Shown in pieces: positions 1-5,179 of a stretch of DNA of 5,179 bases. Numbering within the stretch: the first letter of the stretch is position 1; every line of letters begins with the position of its first letter. Below the pieces are notes generated by a model. The model did not search any database and was not told the origin of the DNA. It saw only the letters and a list, made by a program, of their open reading frames with translations. This stretch comes from Acidobacteria bacterium UBA6911 (GTDB lineage Bacteria; Acidobacteriota; UBA6911): positions 23,305 through 28,483 of the forward strand of contig DKBB01000001.1 in assembly GCA_002451015.1 (NCBI GenBank), read 5' to 3'. A program made the position numbers and the translations under genes.

Positions 1-27
1 ACAACAGGCTGCTAGAATCGTACTTTA

Positions 28-67
28 CTGAGATTCGAATCCAACCCACCGAGTCTCAGAGTTTTTT
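28..67 (+). terminator. Rho-independent terminator of an upstream gene
   Basis: Arms CTGAGATTCG (28-37) and CGAGTCTCAG (50-59) form a 10-bp RNA stem with one U-G wobble. The loop is 12 nt, and AG plus six T (62-67) follow. The T run lies only on the + strand side, so the hairpin would end a rightward transcript entering from the left of the window. No coding sequence can be assigned to bases 1-27. It separates that transcript from the gene that starts at 156, which should therefore have its own promoter in about 68-140. I see no convincing promoter there. Confidence 0.65.
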
Positions 68-155
68 GAGTAAAAGCCTTATGATCGTCCTACGGAATAT
101 CGATCCTTTGCTTTAATAATCCCACACATACAGATCCAGGAGTGTGTCCGTAAAA

Positions 156-2399
156 ATGAAAAAATATCCTCTATATCAATGCATCCGAATCCTAGGGCTC
201 TTTTTAATTCCTGTCCTATTGGGCGTCTCTATGGGGAATATGCTTCAGGCGCAAGAAAAGAATAAAGTTACCGTACGGGAACTTTCCGGAGATATCAAAG
301 TGGACGGAGTGCTGAACGAGCCCGCCTGGCAGCAGGAACCCAGTATCGCCAACCTGACCCAGGTGGAGCCTTATTCAGGCGAGGACCCGACGGAAGAAAC
401 GAAAGTCTGGCTTGCGTATAACAAAGACGCACTCTATATCGCCGTACAGTGCAAAGACAGTCATCCCGAGCAGATCGTGGCAACCGCCATGCAACGGGAC
501 GCCATGCTGATGGAAAACGATAATATCGAAATCATACTCGATACCTATCACGATCACAGGAATGCTTATTTCTTTTCCACAAATCCGGCAGGCGCCATGG
601 TTGACGGCAGGATAACGGAAAACCAGTTCGCCTCTCTGGAATGGGACGGTATCTGGAATGTTCGGATCCATAACAACGGCAACGGCTGGACGGCGGAATT
701 CGAAATCCCGTTTAAAACGATTGGATTCAATCCGAATATATCCGAATGGGGCTTCAATATCTCCCGCTACCTGGCCCGCAAACGGGAACTGTCCAGATGG
801 GCGTCCCCGTCTCTTGATGTTCAGATGCACCACGTTGTTCAGGCGGGTCAAATTACCGGGATGAAAGATCTTTCCCAGGGTGTAGGATTGGATATCAAGC
901 CTTACGGGATTACCGGATTTACACGGGACATCTACAAACCGGATCTCTGGGAGCCGGAATACGACGGCGGTGCCGATATATTCTATCGCATCACTTCCAA
1001 TCTAGTTTCCAGTACCACTATCAATACTGATTTTGCCGAAACGGAAGTCGACACCCGCCAGATCAACCTGACGCGCTTCGCACTGTTCTTTCCCGAAAAG
1101 CGTTCCTTCTTCCTTGAAGACGCCGGGACTTTCGAATTCGCCAAAGGCGGTCACGTAGGCCCCCCCTTTATGAACAATGGCGGAGACCTCATACCCTTTT
1201 TCTCGCGTCGCATCGGGCTTGTGAACGGGACTGAGGTGCCGCTTCGCATCGGACAGAAATTTACCGGTAAAATCGGCCGATTCGATATCGGGCTGCTGGA
1301 CGTTCAAACCGGCAGGCAGGACGCATCTGAAAATCCGGAAGGGTACGCGATTGCAAGCAAAAACCTCTCTGTCGGGAGAATCAAAGCCAATTTCCTGAGC
1401 CAATCTTATGTAGGCGCGATGTTCACAAACGGAGACCCGACAGGCCTGACCAGCAACCAGATGGGCGGTATCGACTTCAAGCTAGCGACTTCGAATTTTT
1501 TAAACACCAACAAGAACCTGAGCCTGATGCTGTTCGGATCCAGAACCAATACGACCGGCCTGGACAAACGGAACAACGCTTACGGCGGAACGATTTCCTA
1601 CCCGAATGATTTAATGGAACTGCAGTATAAATGGGTCAATATCGGTGAGAACTATAATCCTGCACTGGGTTTCGTTCCTCGCACGGGAGTCCGGATATCC
1701 TCCGTTACCGCTGAAGTATCTCCACGGCCCGAGGCCTGGGGCATACGACAGCTGGCTTTCGAAGTGAATTACAATGATTATTACAGCCTTATCCACCAGG
1801 AATGGGAATCGAGAGAGCTCAGGATCAATCCGGTCCGCCTGGATCTGAACAGCGGCGAAATGATCGGATACGACTACACGCGAAACGAGGAGCAGCTCTT
1901 CGAACCCTGGACCATCAGTTACAGAAACGACGTCACCCTGCCTGCAGGTACGTATACGTTCGGCGCCCATAAATTCTTTTTCTTCACATCCGAGAGGAGA
2001 CCTTTCTCAGTTCATGCCGATTTTGGAACCGGTTCTTTCTATTCCGGAACCCGTCACCAACTGGGGGGAGAACTGACCTGGAGAAAAGACCGTCACCTCA
2101 CCACCTCGTTCAGTCTGGAACAGAACTGGATCCGTCTGCCCGAAGGGGACTTCAACACAAGCCTGTTACTATACCGGTTGGATTATTCCTTTACGCCCTT
2201 CATAACGCTGTCAAATTTTATCCAGTACGATACCGAGAGCGCCAATATAGGCCTCCAAAGCCGGCTGCGCTGGATTTTCACTCCCGGGCGGGAAATTTTT
2301 GTCGTGCTGAACCATAACTGGCAGGAAAACGAATTCGACCGGTTCGAGTCCGCTCAGACCCGCTTTCGGGTCAAGCTGAACTACACGTTCCGATTCTAA
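156..2399 (+). CDS. Secreted CBM9-like domain / DUF5916 outer-membrane barrel protein
   Basis: A 747-residue predicted outer-membrane protein of unknown function. Residues 1-32 look like a signal peptide: KK and R near the start, hydrophobic core about 12-26, likely cleavage after LQA (30-32). Residues about 38-240 resemble the CBM9-like fold found at the start of DUF5916 proteins (VDGVLNEPAW near the start, then NDNIEIILD and a WTAEFEIPF segment). The rest matches DUF5916, with the family hallmark NTDFAETEVD (290-299) followed by LTRF and FFPEKRSFFLE (311-321), then many alternating strands ending in NYTFRF. The terminal Phe fits a beta-barrel assembly signal. Start choice: an in-frame GTG at 144 lies only one base after AGGAG (138-142), too close to use; ATG 156 lies 13 bases after it, rather far, but gives a normal signal peptide. 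Substrate is unknown; family members are often loosely labelled sugar-binding or hydrolase, and no catalytic site is visible. It converges on tyrA and appears unrelated to it. Confidence 0.85.
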   Translation: MKKYPLYQCIRILGLFLIPVLLGVSMGNMLQAQEKNKVTVRELSGDIKVDGVLNEPAWQQEPSIANLTQVEPYSGEDPTEETKVWLAYNKDALYIAVQCKDSHPEQIVATAMQRDAMLMENDNIEIILDTYHDHRNAYFFSTNPAGAMVDGRITENQFASLEWDGIWNVRIHNNGNGWTAEFEIPFKTIGFNPNISEWGFNISRYLARKRELSRWASPSLDVQMHHVVQAGQITGMKDLSQGVGLDIKPYGITGFTRDIYKPDLWEPEYDGGADIFYRITSNLVSSTTINTDFAETEVDTRQINLTRFALFFPEKRSFFLEDAGTFEFAKGGHVGPPFMNNGGDLIPFFSRRIGLVNGTEVPLRIGQKFTGKIGRFDIGLLDVQTGRQDASENPEGYAIASKNLSVGRIKANFLSQSYVGAMFTNGDPTGLTSNQMGGIDFKLATSNFLNTNKNLSLMLFGSRTNTTGLDKRNNAYGGTISYPNDLMELQYKWVNIGENYNPALGFVPRTGVRISSVTAEVSPRPEAWGIRQLAFEVNYNDYYSLIHQEWESRELRINPVRLDLNSGEMIGYDYTRNEEQLFEPWTISYRNDVTLPAGTYTFGAHKFFFFTSERRPFSVHADFGTGSFYSGTRHQLGGELTWRKDRHLTTSFSLEQNWIRLPEGDFNTSLLLYRLDYSFTPFITLSNFIQYDTESANIGLQSRLRWIFTPGREIFVVLNHNWQENEFDRFESAQTRFRVKLNYTFRF

Positions 2400-2468
2400 A
2401 ACAGGGTCGAAACGGTCGCTTATTCTGCAAACATTGATTCCTAACAAATTTTCGTGTTTCTAATAAGC

Positions 2469-3611
2469 TCACCGGTTTTCCTGCTGAATTTTAGTGCTGT
2501 GCTTCAGGATAACGCCGAATAATTCATCAATGAAATCCCCGGGCAGGTTCAAGGAGTTTCCCCACTCCGCTCTCTGCTTCAGCATCCGTTTCTCCCGGAC
2601 GGGATCCGTAAAGGGAGTCCATTGATGTGTCTTTATTTTCCCGATCCGGCGGGCCGTTTCGATGCGGCGTGCGAGGGCCGATAAAATTTGCCGGTCGTAT
2701 TGATCGATCATACTGCGAAGGTCCTGTTTCCGGGGTTTGGGCACGCTCTCGGGCCCCATCTTTCGACGCCGGCTTCCGGCTTTTTCCCAGGCCAGAACCG
2801 CATCCTGGCTGGTTGTCAGCCCGCTTATAAATGAAAGGCTATCCATAAACCGGGAGAGCGCCTGGGCAATTCCTTCCCGGTTGGTATCCAGGATTCCTTT
2901 CCAGATTTTGTAATCCGACGCCGAAAGTCGCGTCATATCCAAAAACCCGCGCCCGGCCATCTTGTCCAGCATGCCGTGTTCGGCGTCTCCGGACAGAGCG
3001 GCATGCATCAGGGCAACGGAAATTATATGAGGCAAATGGCTGATCATCGCCATGATCCTGTCGTGTTCGCCAGGATCTATGGTGACAGGCAACGCCTGGA
3101 GGCTTTCTGCCATTTCCATCAAGACCAGCAACGCGTCCGGTGGCGTATCCGAATACGGGCAGAGCACATAAACCCGTTCGAGAAACAGAAGCGGATCGGA
3201 AGCTTCAACACCGGAACGCTCCGATCCCGCCATAGGATGGCCGCCGATAAAGTGGACTCCCGGGGGAAGCAGTTTCCGCGCCTTTTCCATGATGTTTTTC
3301 TTTGTGCTGCCGACATCGGTAACGATCGTACCGTTTTTTAAAAAAGGCCGGATCGCATGGATAGTGTCCAGAATCATCTGGACCGGCGTAGCCACTATAA
3401 CTATGGAGCTTTCGGCCAGGAATATCTCCGCATCTTCCATCGTCCCGAGCCGGTCGGCCACGCCGGCGTCCTGAATGGCCGGAAGACGTTCGGGCAGGTC
3501 GATACACGTGACGGTCCAGTCCTTCCTGCGTCTCTTCAGAGCCAGGGCGATCGACCCTCCGATCAGACCGCATCCGATAATCGCAACCTTCATGTTATTA
3601 AGGTTCTTCAT
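2469..3611 (-). CDS. tyrA: Prephenate dehydrogenase with C-terminal chorismate mutase (bifunctional TyrA-AroQ)
   Basis: A 380-residue cytosolic fusion expected to convert chorismate to prephenate and then, with NAD, to 4-hydroxyphenylpyruvate, the tyrosine precursor. Residues 7-265 are the dehydrogenase. They show the nucleotide-binding GCGLIGGS (13-20), Asp38 at the end of the second strand (favouring NAD), DVGSTK (99-104), GGHPMAGSE with the expected catalytic His125, EHDRIMAMISHLPH (182-195), and FLDMTRLSASDYKIW with the prephenate-binding Arg228. After a basic linker (about 276-294), residues 295-380 are an AroQ chorismate mutase. Aligned without gaps to the E. coli enzyme, the key residues Arg299, Arg316, Lys327, Asp336, Arg339, Glu340, Ser372 and Gln376 are all present. 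The domain order is the reverse of E. coli TyrA, where the mutase is N-terminal. The ATG lies one base after the aroF stop (TAAGATG), with GGAAGG in the aroF end as ribosome site, so translation is probably coupled. Met7 is a possible but less well-placed start. Confidence 0.95.
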   Translation of the reverse strand: MKNLNNMKVAIIGCGLIGGSIALALKRRRKDWTVTCIDLPERLPAIQDAGVADRLGTMEDAEIFLAESSIVIVATPVQMILDTIHAIRPFLKNGTIVTDVGSTKKNIMEKARKLLPPGVHFIGGHPMAGSERSGVEASDPLLFLERVYVLCPYSDTPPDALLVLMEMAESLQALPVTIDPGEHDRIMAMISHLPHIISVALMHAALSGDAEHGMLDKMAGRGFLDMTRLSASDYKIWKGILDTNREGIAQALSRFMDSLSFISGLTTSQDAVLAWEKAGSRRRKMGPESVPKPRKQDLRSMIDQYDRQILSALARRIETARRIGKIKTHQWTPFTDPVREKRMLKQRAEWGNSLNLPGDFIDELFGVILKHSTKIQQENR

Positions 3612-3612
3612 C

Positions 3613-4641
3613 TTACCCGGCCTTCCCGAGCTGCCGCCCGATTGTTGTGGCGATAATCCGGCAACGGTTCATCAACAGTCCGAACTCTTCAAAATTCAAC
3701 GACTGGGGACCGTCCGACAGCGCTTTTTCAGGACAGGGGTGAATCTCGATCATGATGCCGTCGGCTCCTGCCGCTACCGCCGCCCTCGCCATGGATGCCA
3801 CGAACCGGCGGGATCCCACGCCGTGGCTGGGATCGACAATAATGGGGAGGTGTGACAGGTGCTTTATTACCGGAACGGCCGAAAGGTCCAGGGTGTTCCG
3901 GGTCGCCGTCTCAAACGTTCTTATGCCCCGTTCGCAAAGGATTACATCCGGATTGCCCTCCGTAAGGACATACTCCGCGCTCATCAACCACTCCTGAATG
4001 GTGGCCGCCATGCCGCGCTTCAACAATACCGGTTTCTCCGTATGGCCGAGGGCGGTCAGAAGCGGGTAGTTCTGCATATTGCGGGCACCCACCTGCAGAA
4101 GATCGGCATATTCGGAAACCGTATCGATCTGGTCGATTGTCATGACTTCCGTTACAACCGCCATGCCGTGACGATCCGCCGCCTTTCGAAGCAACTTCAA
4201 TCCTTCACCGCCCAATCCCTGGTAGGAATAGGGAGAAGAGCGGGGTTTGAAAGCTCCGCCCCGGAGAATTCTTGTACCGCAGGAAGCCGCGAATTCGGCA
4301 CAGGCTTCTATCTGCTCTTCACTCTCGACGGCACAGGGACCGGCCATGACGGCAATGTCCAACCCGCCGACCACGCTCTCCTCACCGACACGCACAACCG
4401 TGTCCTCGGGATGAAATTCGCGGCTCGTCAGCTTGTACGGCGTAGAAACAATAACGGTATCGCGCACTCCCGGCATCATGGAAACCGCACCGACATCCAG
4501 CCGATTGCGGTCCCCGACGACACCAAGGATGGTATGCTCGACGCCATCGGAACGGTGTACCGTAAGCCCCGCCTCCTTGATCTTGTTCTCCACCGCCTTG
4601 ACCTGGGCTTCCGTGGCCTTGGCTTCGCAAATAATGATCAT
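3613..4641 (-). CDS. aroF: 3-deoxy-7-phosphoheptulonate (DAHP) synthase, type I-beta with N-terminal regulatory domain
   Basis: A 342-residue enzyme condensing phosphoenolpyruvate and erythrose 4-phosphate, the first step of the shikimate pathway. It is close in length and sequence to the 338-residue Thermotoga maritima enzyme as I recall it. Residues 1-70 are the ferredoxin-like (ACT-like) regulatory domain, which mediates tyrosine feedback inhibition in Thermotoga; [13 protein letters not shown] (69-81) leads into the barrel. Barrel motifs: AGPCAVES (100-107), [14 protein letters not shown] (126-139), VGARNMQN (184-191), LLKRG (206-210), CERGIRTFE (236-244), DPSHG (270-274). The expected metal ligands Cys103, His273, Glu299 and Asp310 are all present. 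Start: ATG at 4641 has AAGGAG seven bases upstream and matches the family N-terminus. A longer frame open to 4773 would add 44 residues and run through the attenuator hairpin, so I reject it. No chorismate mutase is fused here, unlike many Bacteroidota DAHP synthases; that domain sits on the next gene, tyrA. First structural gene of the attenuated operon. Confidence 0.96.
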   Translation of the reverse strand: MIIICEAKATEAQVKAVENKIKEAGLTVHRSDGVEHTILGVVGDRNRLDVGAVSMMPGVRDTVIVSTPYKLTSREFHPEDTVVRVGEESVVGGLDIAVMAGPCAVESEEQIEACAEFAASCGTRILRGGAFKPRSSPYSYQGLGGEGLKLLRKAADRHGMAVVTEVMTIDQIDTVSEYADLLQVGARNMQNYPLLTALGHTEKPVLLKRGMAATIQEWLMSAEYVLTEGNPDVILCERGIRTFETATRNTLDLSAVPVIKHLSHLPIIVDPSHGVGSRRFVASMARAAVAAGADGIMIEIHPCPEKALSDGPQSLNFEEFGLLMNRCRIIATTIGRQLGKAG

Positions 4642-4648
4642 GCACGCT

Positions 4649-4654
4649 CTCCTT
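4649..4654 (-). promoter_or_regulatory. Ribosome binding site of aroF
   Basis: The minus strand reads AAGGAG seven bases before the ATG at 4641. It is the clearest Shine-Dalgarno in the window and decides the start against the longer upstream reading. It lies 26 bases beyond the end of the attenuator U tract, so it is present only on read-through transcripts. Confidence 0.85.
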
Positions 4655-4680
4655 ATTCCCGATCCGGGTTCCTGATGAGC

Positions 4681-4720
4681 AAAAAAAACGGCCCACCGAT
4701 TATCCTGGCGGGCCGTTTTT
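4681..4720 (-). terminator. Attenuator: rho-independent terminator in the aroF leader
   Basis: On the minus-strand RNA, AACGGCCCGCC (4717-4707) pairs with GGUGGGCCGUU (4697-4687) over 11 bp with a single G-U wobble. The loop is nine bases (4706-4698). The stem extends three more A-U pairs to 14 bp and ends in eight U (4688-4681). It lies 39 bases before the aroF start and after a tyrosine-rich leader ORF, so it stands between promoter and gene. That position, plus the competing upstream pairing annotated separately, marks it as a regulated attenuator, not the end of another gene. No minus-strand gene lies to the right for it to terminate. Confidence 0.9.
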
Positions 4721-4760
4721 ACTTTCTGTTGGGAAGACAAAGAAAGGAAAGAGACAACCC
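4710..4760 (-). promoter_or_regulatory. Candidate antiterminator of the aroF leader
   Basis: GGGUUGU (4760-4754), starting immediately after the leader stop codon, can pair with ACGGCCC (4716-4710), the 5' arm of the terminator: seven pairs, two of them G-U. Inside this, CUUUCU (4746-4741) pairs with AGAAAG (4727-4722), six pairs, so the two stems stack into one long imperfect hairpin. Forming the outer stem would destroy the terminator. GGGU (4760-4757) can instead pair with ACCC (4768-4765) at the end of the leader ORF, a small hairpin holding the stop codon in its loop, which would act as the protector. A ribosome stalled at the tyrosine codons would cover the ACCC side and free GGGUUGU. 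The pairing is seen in the sequence; its function is inferred. Confidence 0.6.
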
Positions 4761-4830
4761 TCAGGGGTCGCATCGATATGAGCCGTAATAATAAACAACC
4801 TGGAACAAGCTCATTCAGTCTCTTTCTTTC
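4742..4830 (-). repeat. Inverted repeat bracketing the leader ORF
   Basis: GAAAGAAAGAGAC (RNA sense, 4830-4818), three bases before the leader ATG, is complementary to GUCUCUUUCCUUUC (4755-4742) just after the leader stop, with one bulged base. The 5' arm includes the only candidate ribosome-binding purines for the leader peptide. The 3' arm overlaps the antiterminator segment. Pairing would therefore both hide the leader start and withhold the antiterminator strand, favouring termination when the leader is not translated. The complementarity is seen directly; the role is inferred, and a simple purine/pyrimidine tract could give such pairing by chance. Confidence 0.55.
4761..4814 (-). CDS. 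Tyrosine-rich leader peptide of the aroF-tyrA operon
   Basis: A 17-codon ORF reading MSLFQVVYYYGSYRCDP. Tyrosines are at 8, 9, 10 and 13 (codons UAU UAU UAC and UAU), with one Phe at 4. It ends at UGA 40 bases before the attenuator stem begins. Such a run of codons for the end product of the operon, between promoter and terminator, is the signature of leader peptides such as those of pheA, trp and his operons. Here the sensed species would be charged tyrosyl-tRNA. The peptide itself likely has no function; its translation rate is the signal. The ribosome site is poor: the purine-rich AAAGAAAGAGA a few bases upstream is the only candidate. A five-codon ORF (MKERD) in the same frame ends directly before this ATG and might couple translation. 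No established name is known to me. Confidence 0.85.
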   Translation of the reverse strand: MSLFQVVYYYGSYRCDP

Positions 4831-4849
4831 ATTAGTCCCGTTTAGTAAA

Positions 4850-4877
4850 CAAAATATTCACTGTATTCATTCAGCAA
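4850..4877 (-). promoter_or_regulatory. Candidate promoter of the aroF-tyrA operon
   Basis: On the minus strand, TTG (4877-4875) is followed 18 bases later by TATTTTG (4856-4850). This resembles the Bacteroidota-type pair TTG / TAnnTTTG, although the downstream element is one base short of consensus. Transcription would begin near 4843, about 30 bases before the leader ATG, a sensible distance. The region is AT-rich and free of minus-strand coding sequence. Weak consensus match; the location is supported mainly by what follows it. Confidence 0.35.
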
Positions 4878-4920
4878 CATCATTTTTTAATATATAACTC
4901 AATGCCTCAAAGGGCCATAG

Positions 4921-5179
4921 AAAAACTGCATCCGATCATTATTCACCAGGTACCGTTTTCCATCCCCTTATTACCTTCCGGTATATGAGAACGGCAAATG
5001 GTCCTACAGTTCCTGCACAGGCAGGGTTCTGAACCGATCGAAATTCGAGGAGTGGAAAACAAAGTTCTATGAATTCGAAGGATGGAACAGTGCCAACGGC
5101 TGGCCTAAGAGAAAAACTCTCATGAAGATGGGACTGAATAAAGTCGCCGATACGCTTCAGGAGAAAAACAGATTAGGTT
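4921..5179 (+). pseudogene. C-terminal fragment of an aldehyde:ferredoxin oxidoreductase-like protein
   Basis: Frame 1 stays open from 4921 to the window edge (86 codons) and begins right after an in-frame TAG (4918-4920). The first in-frame ATG comes only at 5122, so no normal start exists. The translation shows FEEWKTKFYEFEGW, then GWPKRKTLMKMGL and VADTLQEKNRLG. This matches my knowledge of the end of tungsten-dependent aldehyde:ferredoxin oxidoreductases (FEEWK-FY--EGWD--GWPTR-TL---GL--VAD-L pattern). Those proteins are about 600-700 residues with an iron-sulfur cluster and tungstopterin-binding domains, none of which is present here. The 5' end abuts the aroF promoter region, so the rest was lost by deletion or rearrangement, or the contig is chimeric. 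The frame may still end with a proper stop shortly outside the window. Assignment is from motif memory only. Confidence 0.6.

Noticed and set aside
32..41. GATTCGAATC resembling a tRNA T-loop
   Set aside because: Flanking bases do not form a T stem or acceptor; it is part of a terminator hairpin.
144..155. GTG start at 144 for the barrel protein
   Set aside because: Only one base separates it from AGGAG (138-142), and the signal peptide is complete from ATG 156.
2400..2468. Terminator between the two convergent genes
   Set aside because: I see no stem of convincing length with a T run on either strand in the 69-base spacer.
3613..4773. Longer 386-residue reading of aroF starting at 4773
   Set aside because: The extra 44 residues run through the attenuator hairpin and overlap the leader peptide in another frame; the family start and an ideal ribosome site are at 4641.
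3859..4788. 309-codon open frame on the + strand
   Set aside because: Opposite-strand shadow of aroF and its leader; no recognisable motifs, while the minus strand encodes an unmistakable enzyme with all ligands.
4815..4832. Five-codon ORF MKERD directly before the leader peptide
   Set aside because: Too short to support as a gene; may be chance or a coupling device.
4902..4988. Short + strand ORF of 28 codons (MPQRAIEKLH start)
   Set aside because: No ribosome site or recognisable family; overlaps the oxidoreductase-like fragment in another frame. Mentioned only as a possible frameshift partner.

Overview
The window looks like chromosomal DNA from a Gram-negative bacterium of the Bacteroidota/Rhodothermota/Balneolota (FCB) type. 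The main pointer is a large outer-membrane-type protein with a CBM9-like domain and a DUF5916 barrel, a family common in that group. Placement is an inference from family distribution and general look; no ribosomal or other phylogenetic marker is present.

Layout. (1) Positions 28-67 hold a strong rho-independent terminator on the + strand, closing an upstream gene outside the window. (2) 156-2399 (+) encodes the secreted CBM9-like/DUF5916 barrel protein. (3) A short convergent spacer (2400-2468) follows, with no clear terminator. (4) On the minus strand, reading from right to left, lies a compact tyrosine-biosynthesis operon: a candidate promoter (about 4850-4877), a 17-residue leader peptide (4814-4761), an attenuator-type terminator (4720-4681), then aroF (type I-beta DAHP synthase, 4641-3613) and tyrA (prephenate dehydrogenase with a C-terminal AroQ chorismate mutase, 3611-2469). 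aroF and tyrA are separated by one base. (5) 4921-5179 (+) reads as the C-terminal end of an aldehyde:ferredoxin oxidoreductase-like protein with no start and an in-frame stop immediately upstream, so probably a gene remnant.

The most interesting element is the aroF leader. The short ORF reads MSLFQVVYYYGSYRCDP, with three consecutive tyrosine codons and a fourth three codons later. Just downstream are a perfect terminator hairpin with a U8 tract and a competing antiterminator pairing. This is the architecture of classical ribosome-mediated attenuation, here apparently sensing tyrosyl-tRNA and controlling the enzymes at the entry (DAHP synthase) and the committed branch (chorismate mutase plus prephenate dehydrogenase) of tyrosine synthesis. 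DAHP synthase also carries the N-terminal ferredoxin-like domain that gives tyrosine feedback inhibition in its Thermotoga relative. Tyrosine may therefore control the same step twice, at transcription and at enzyme level.
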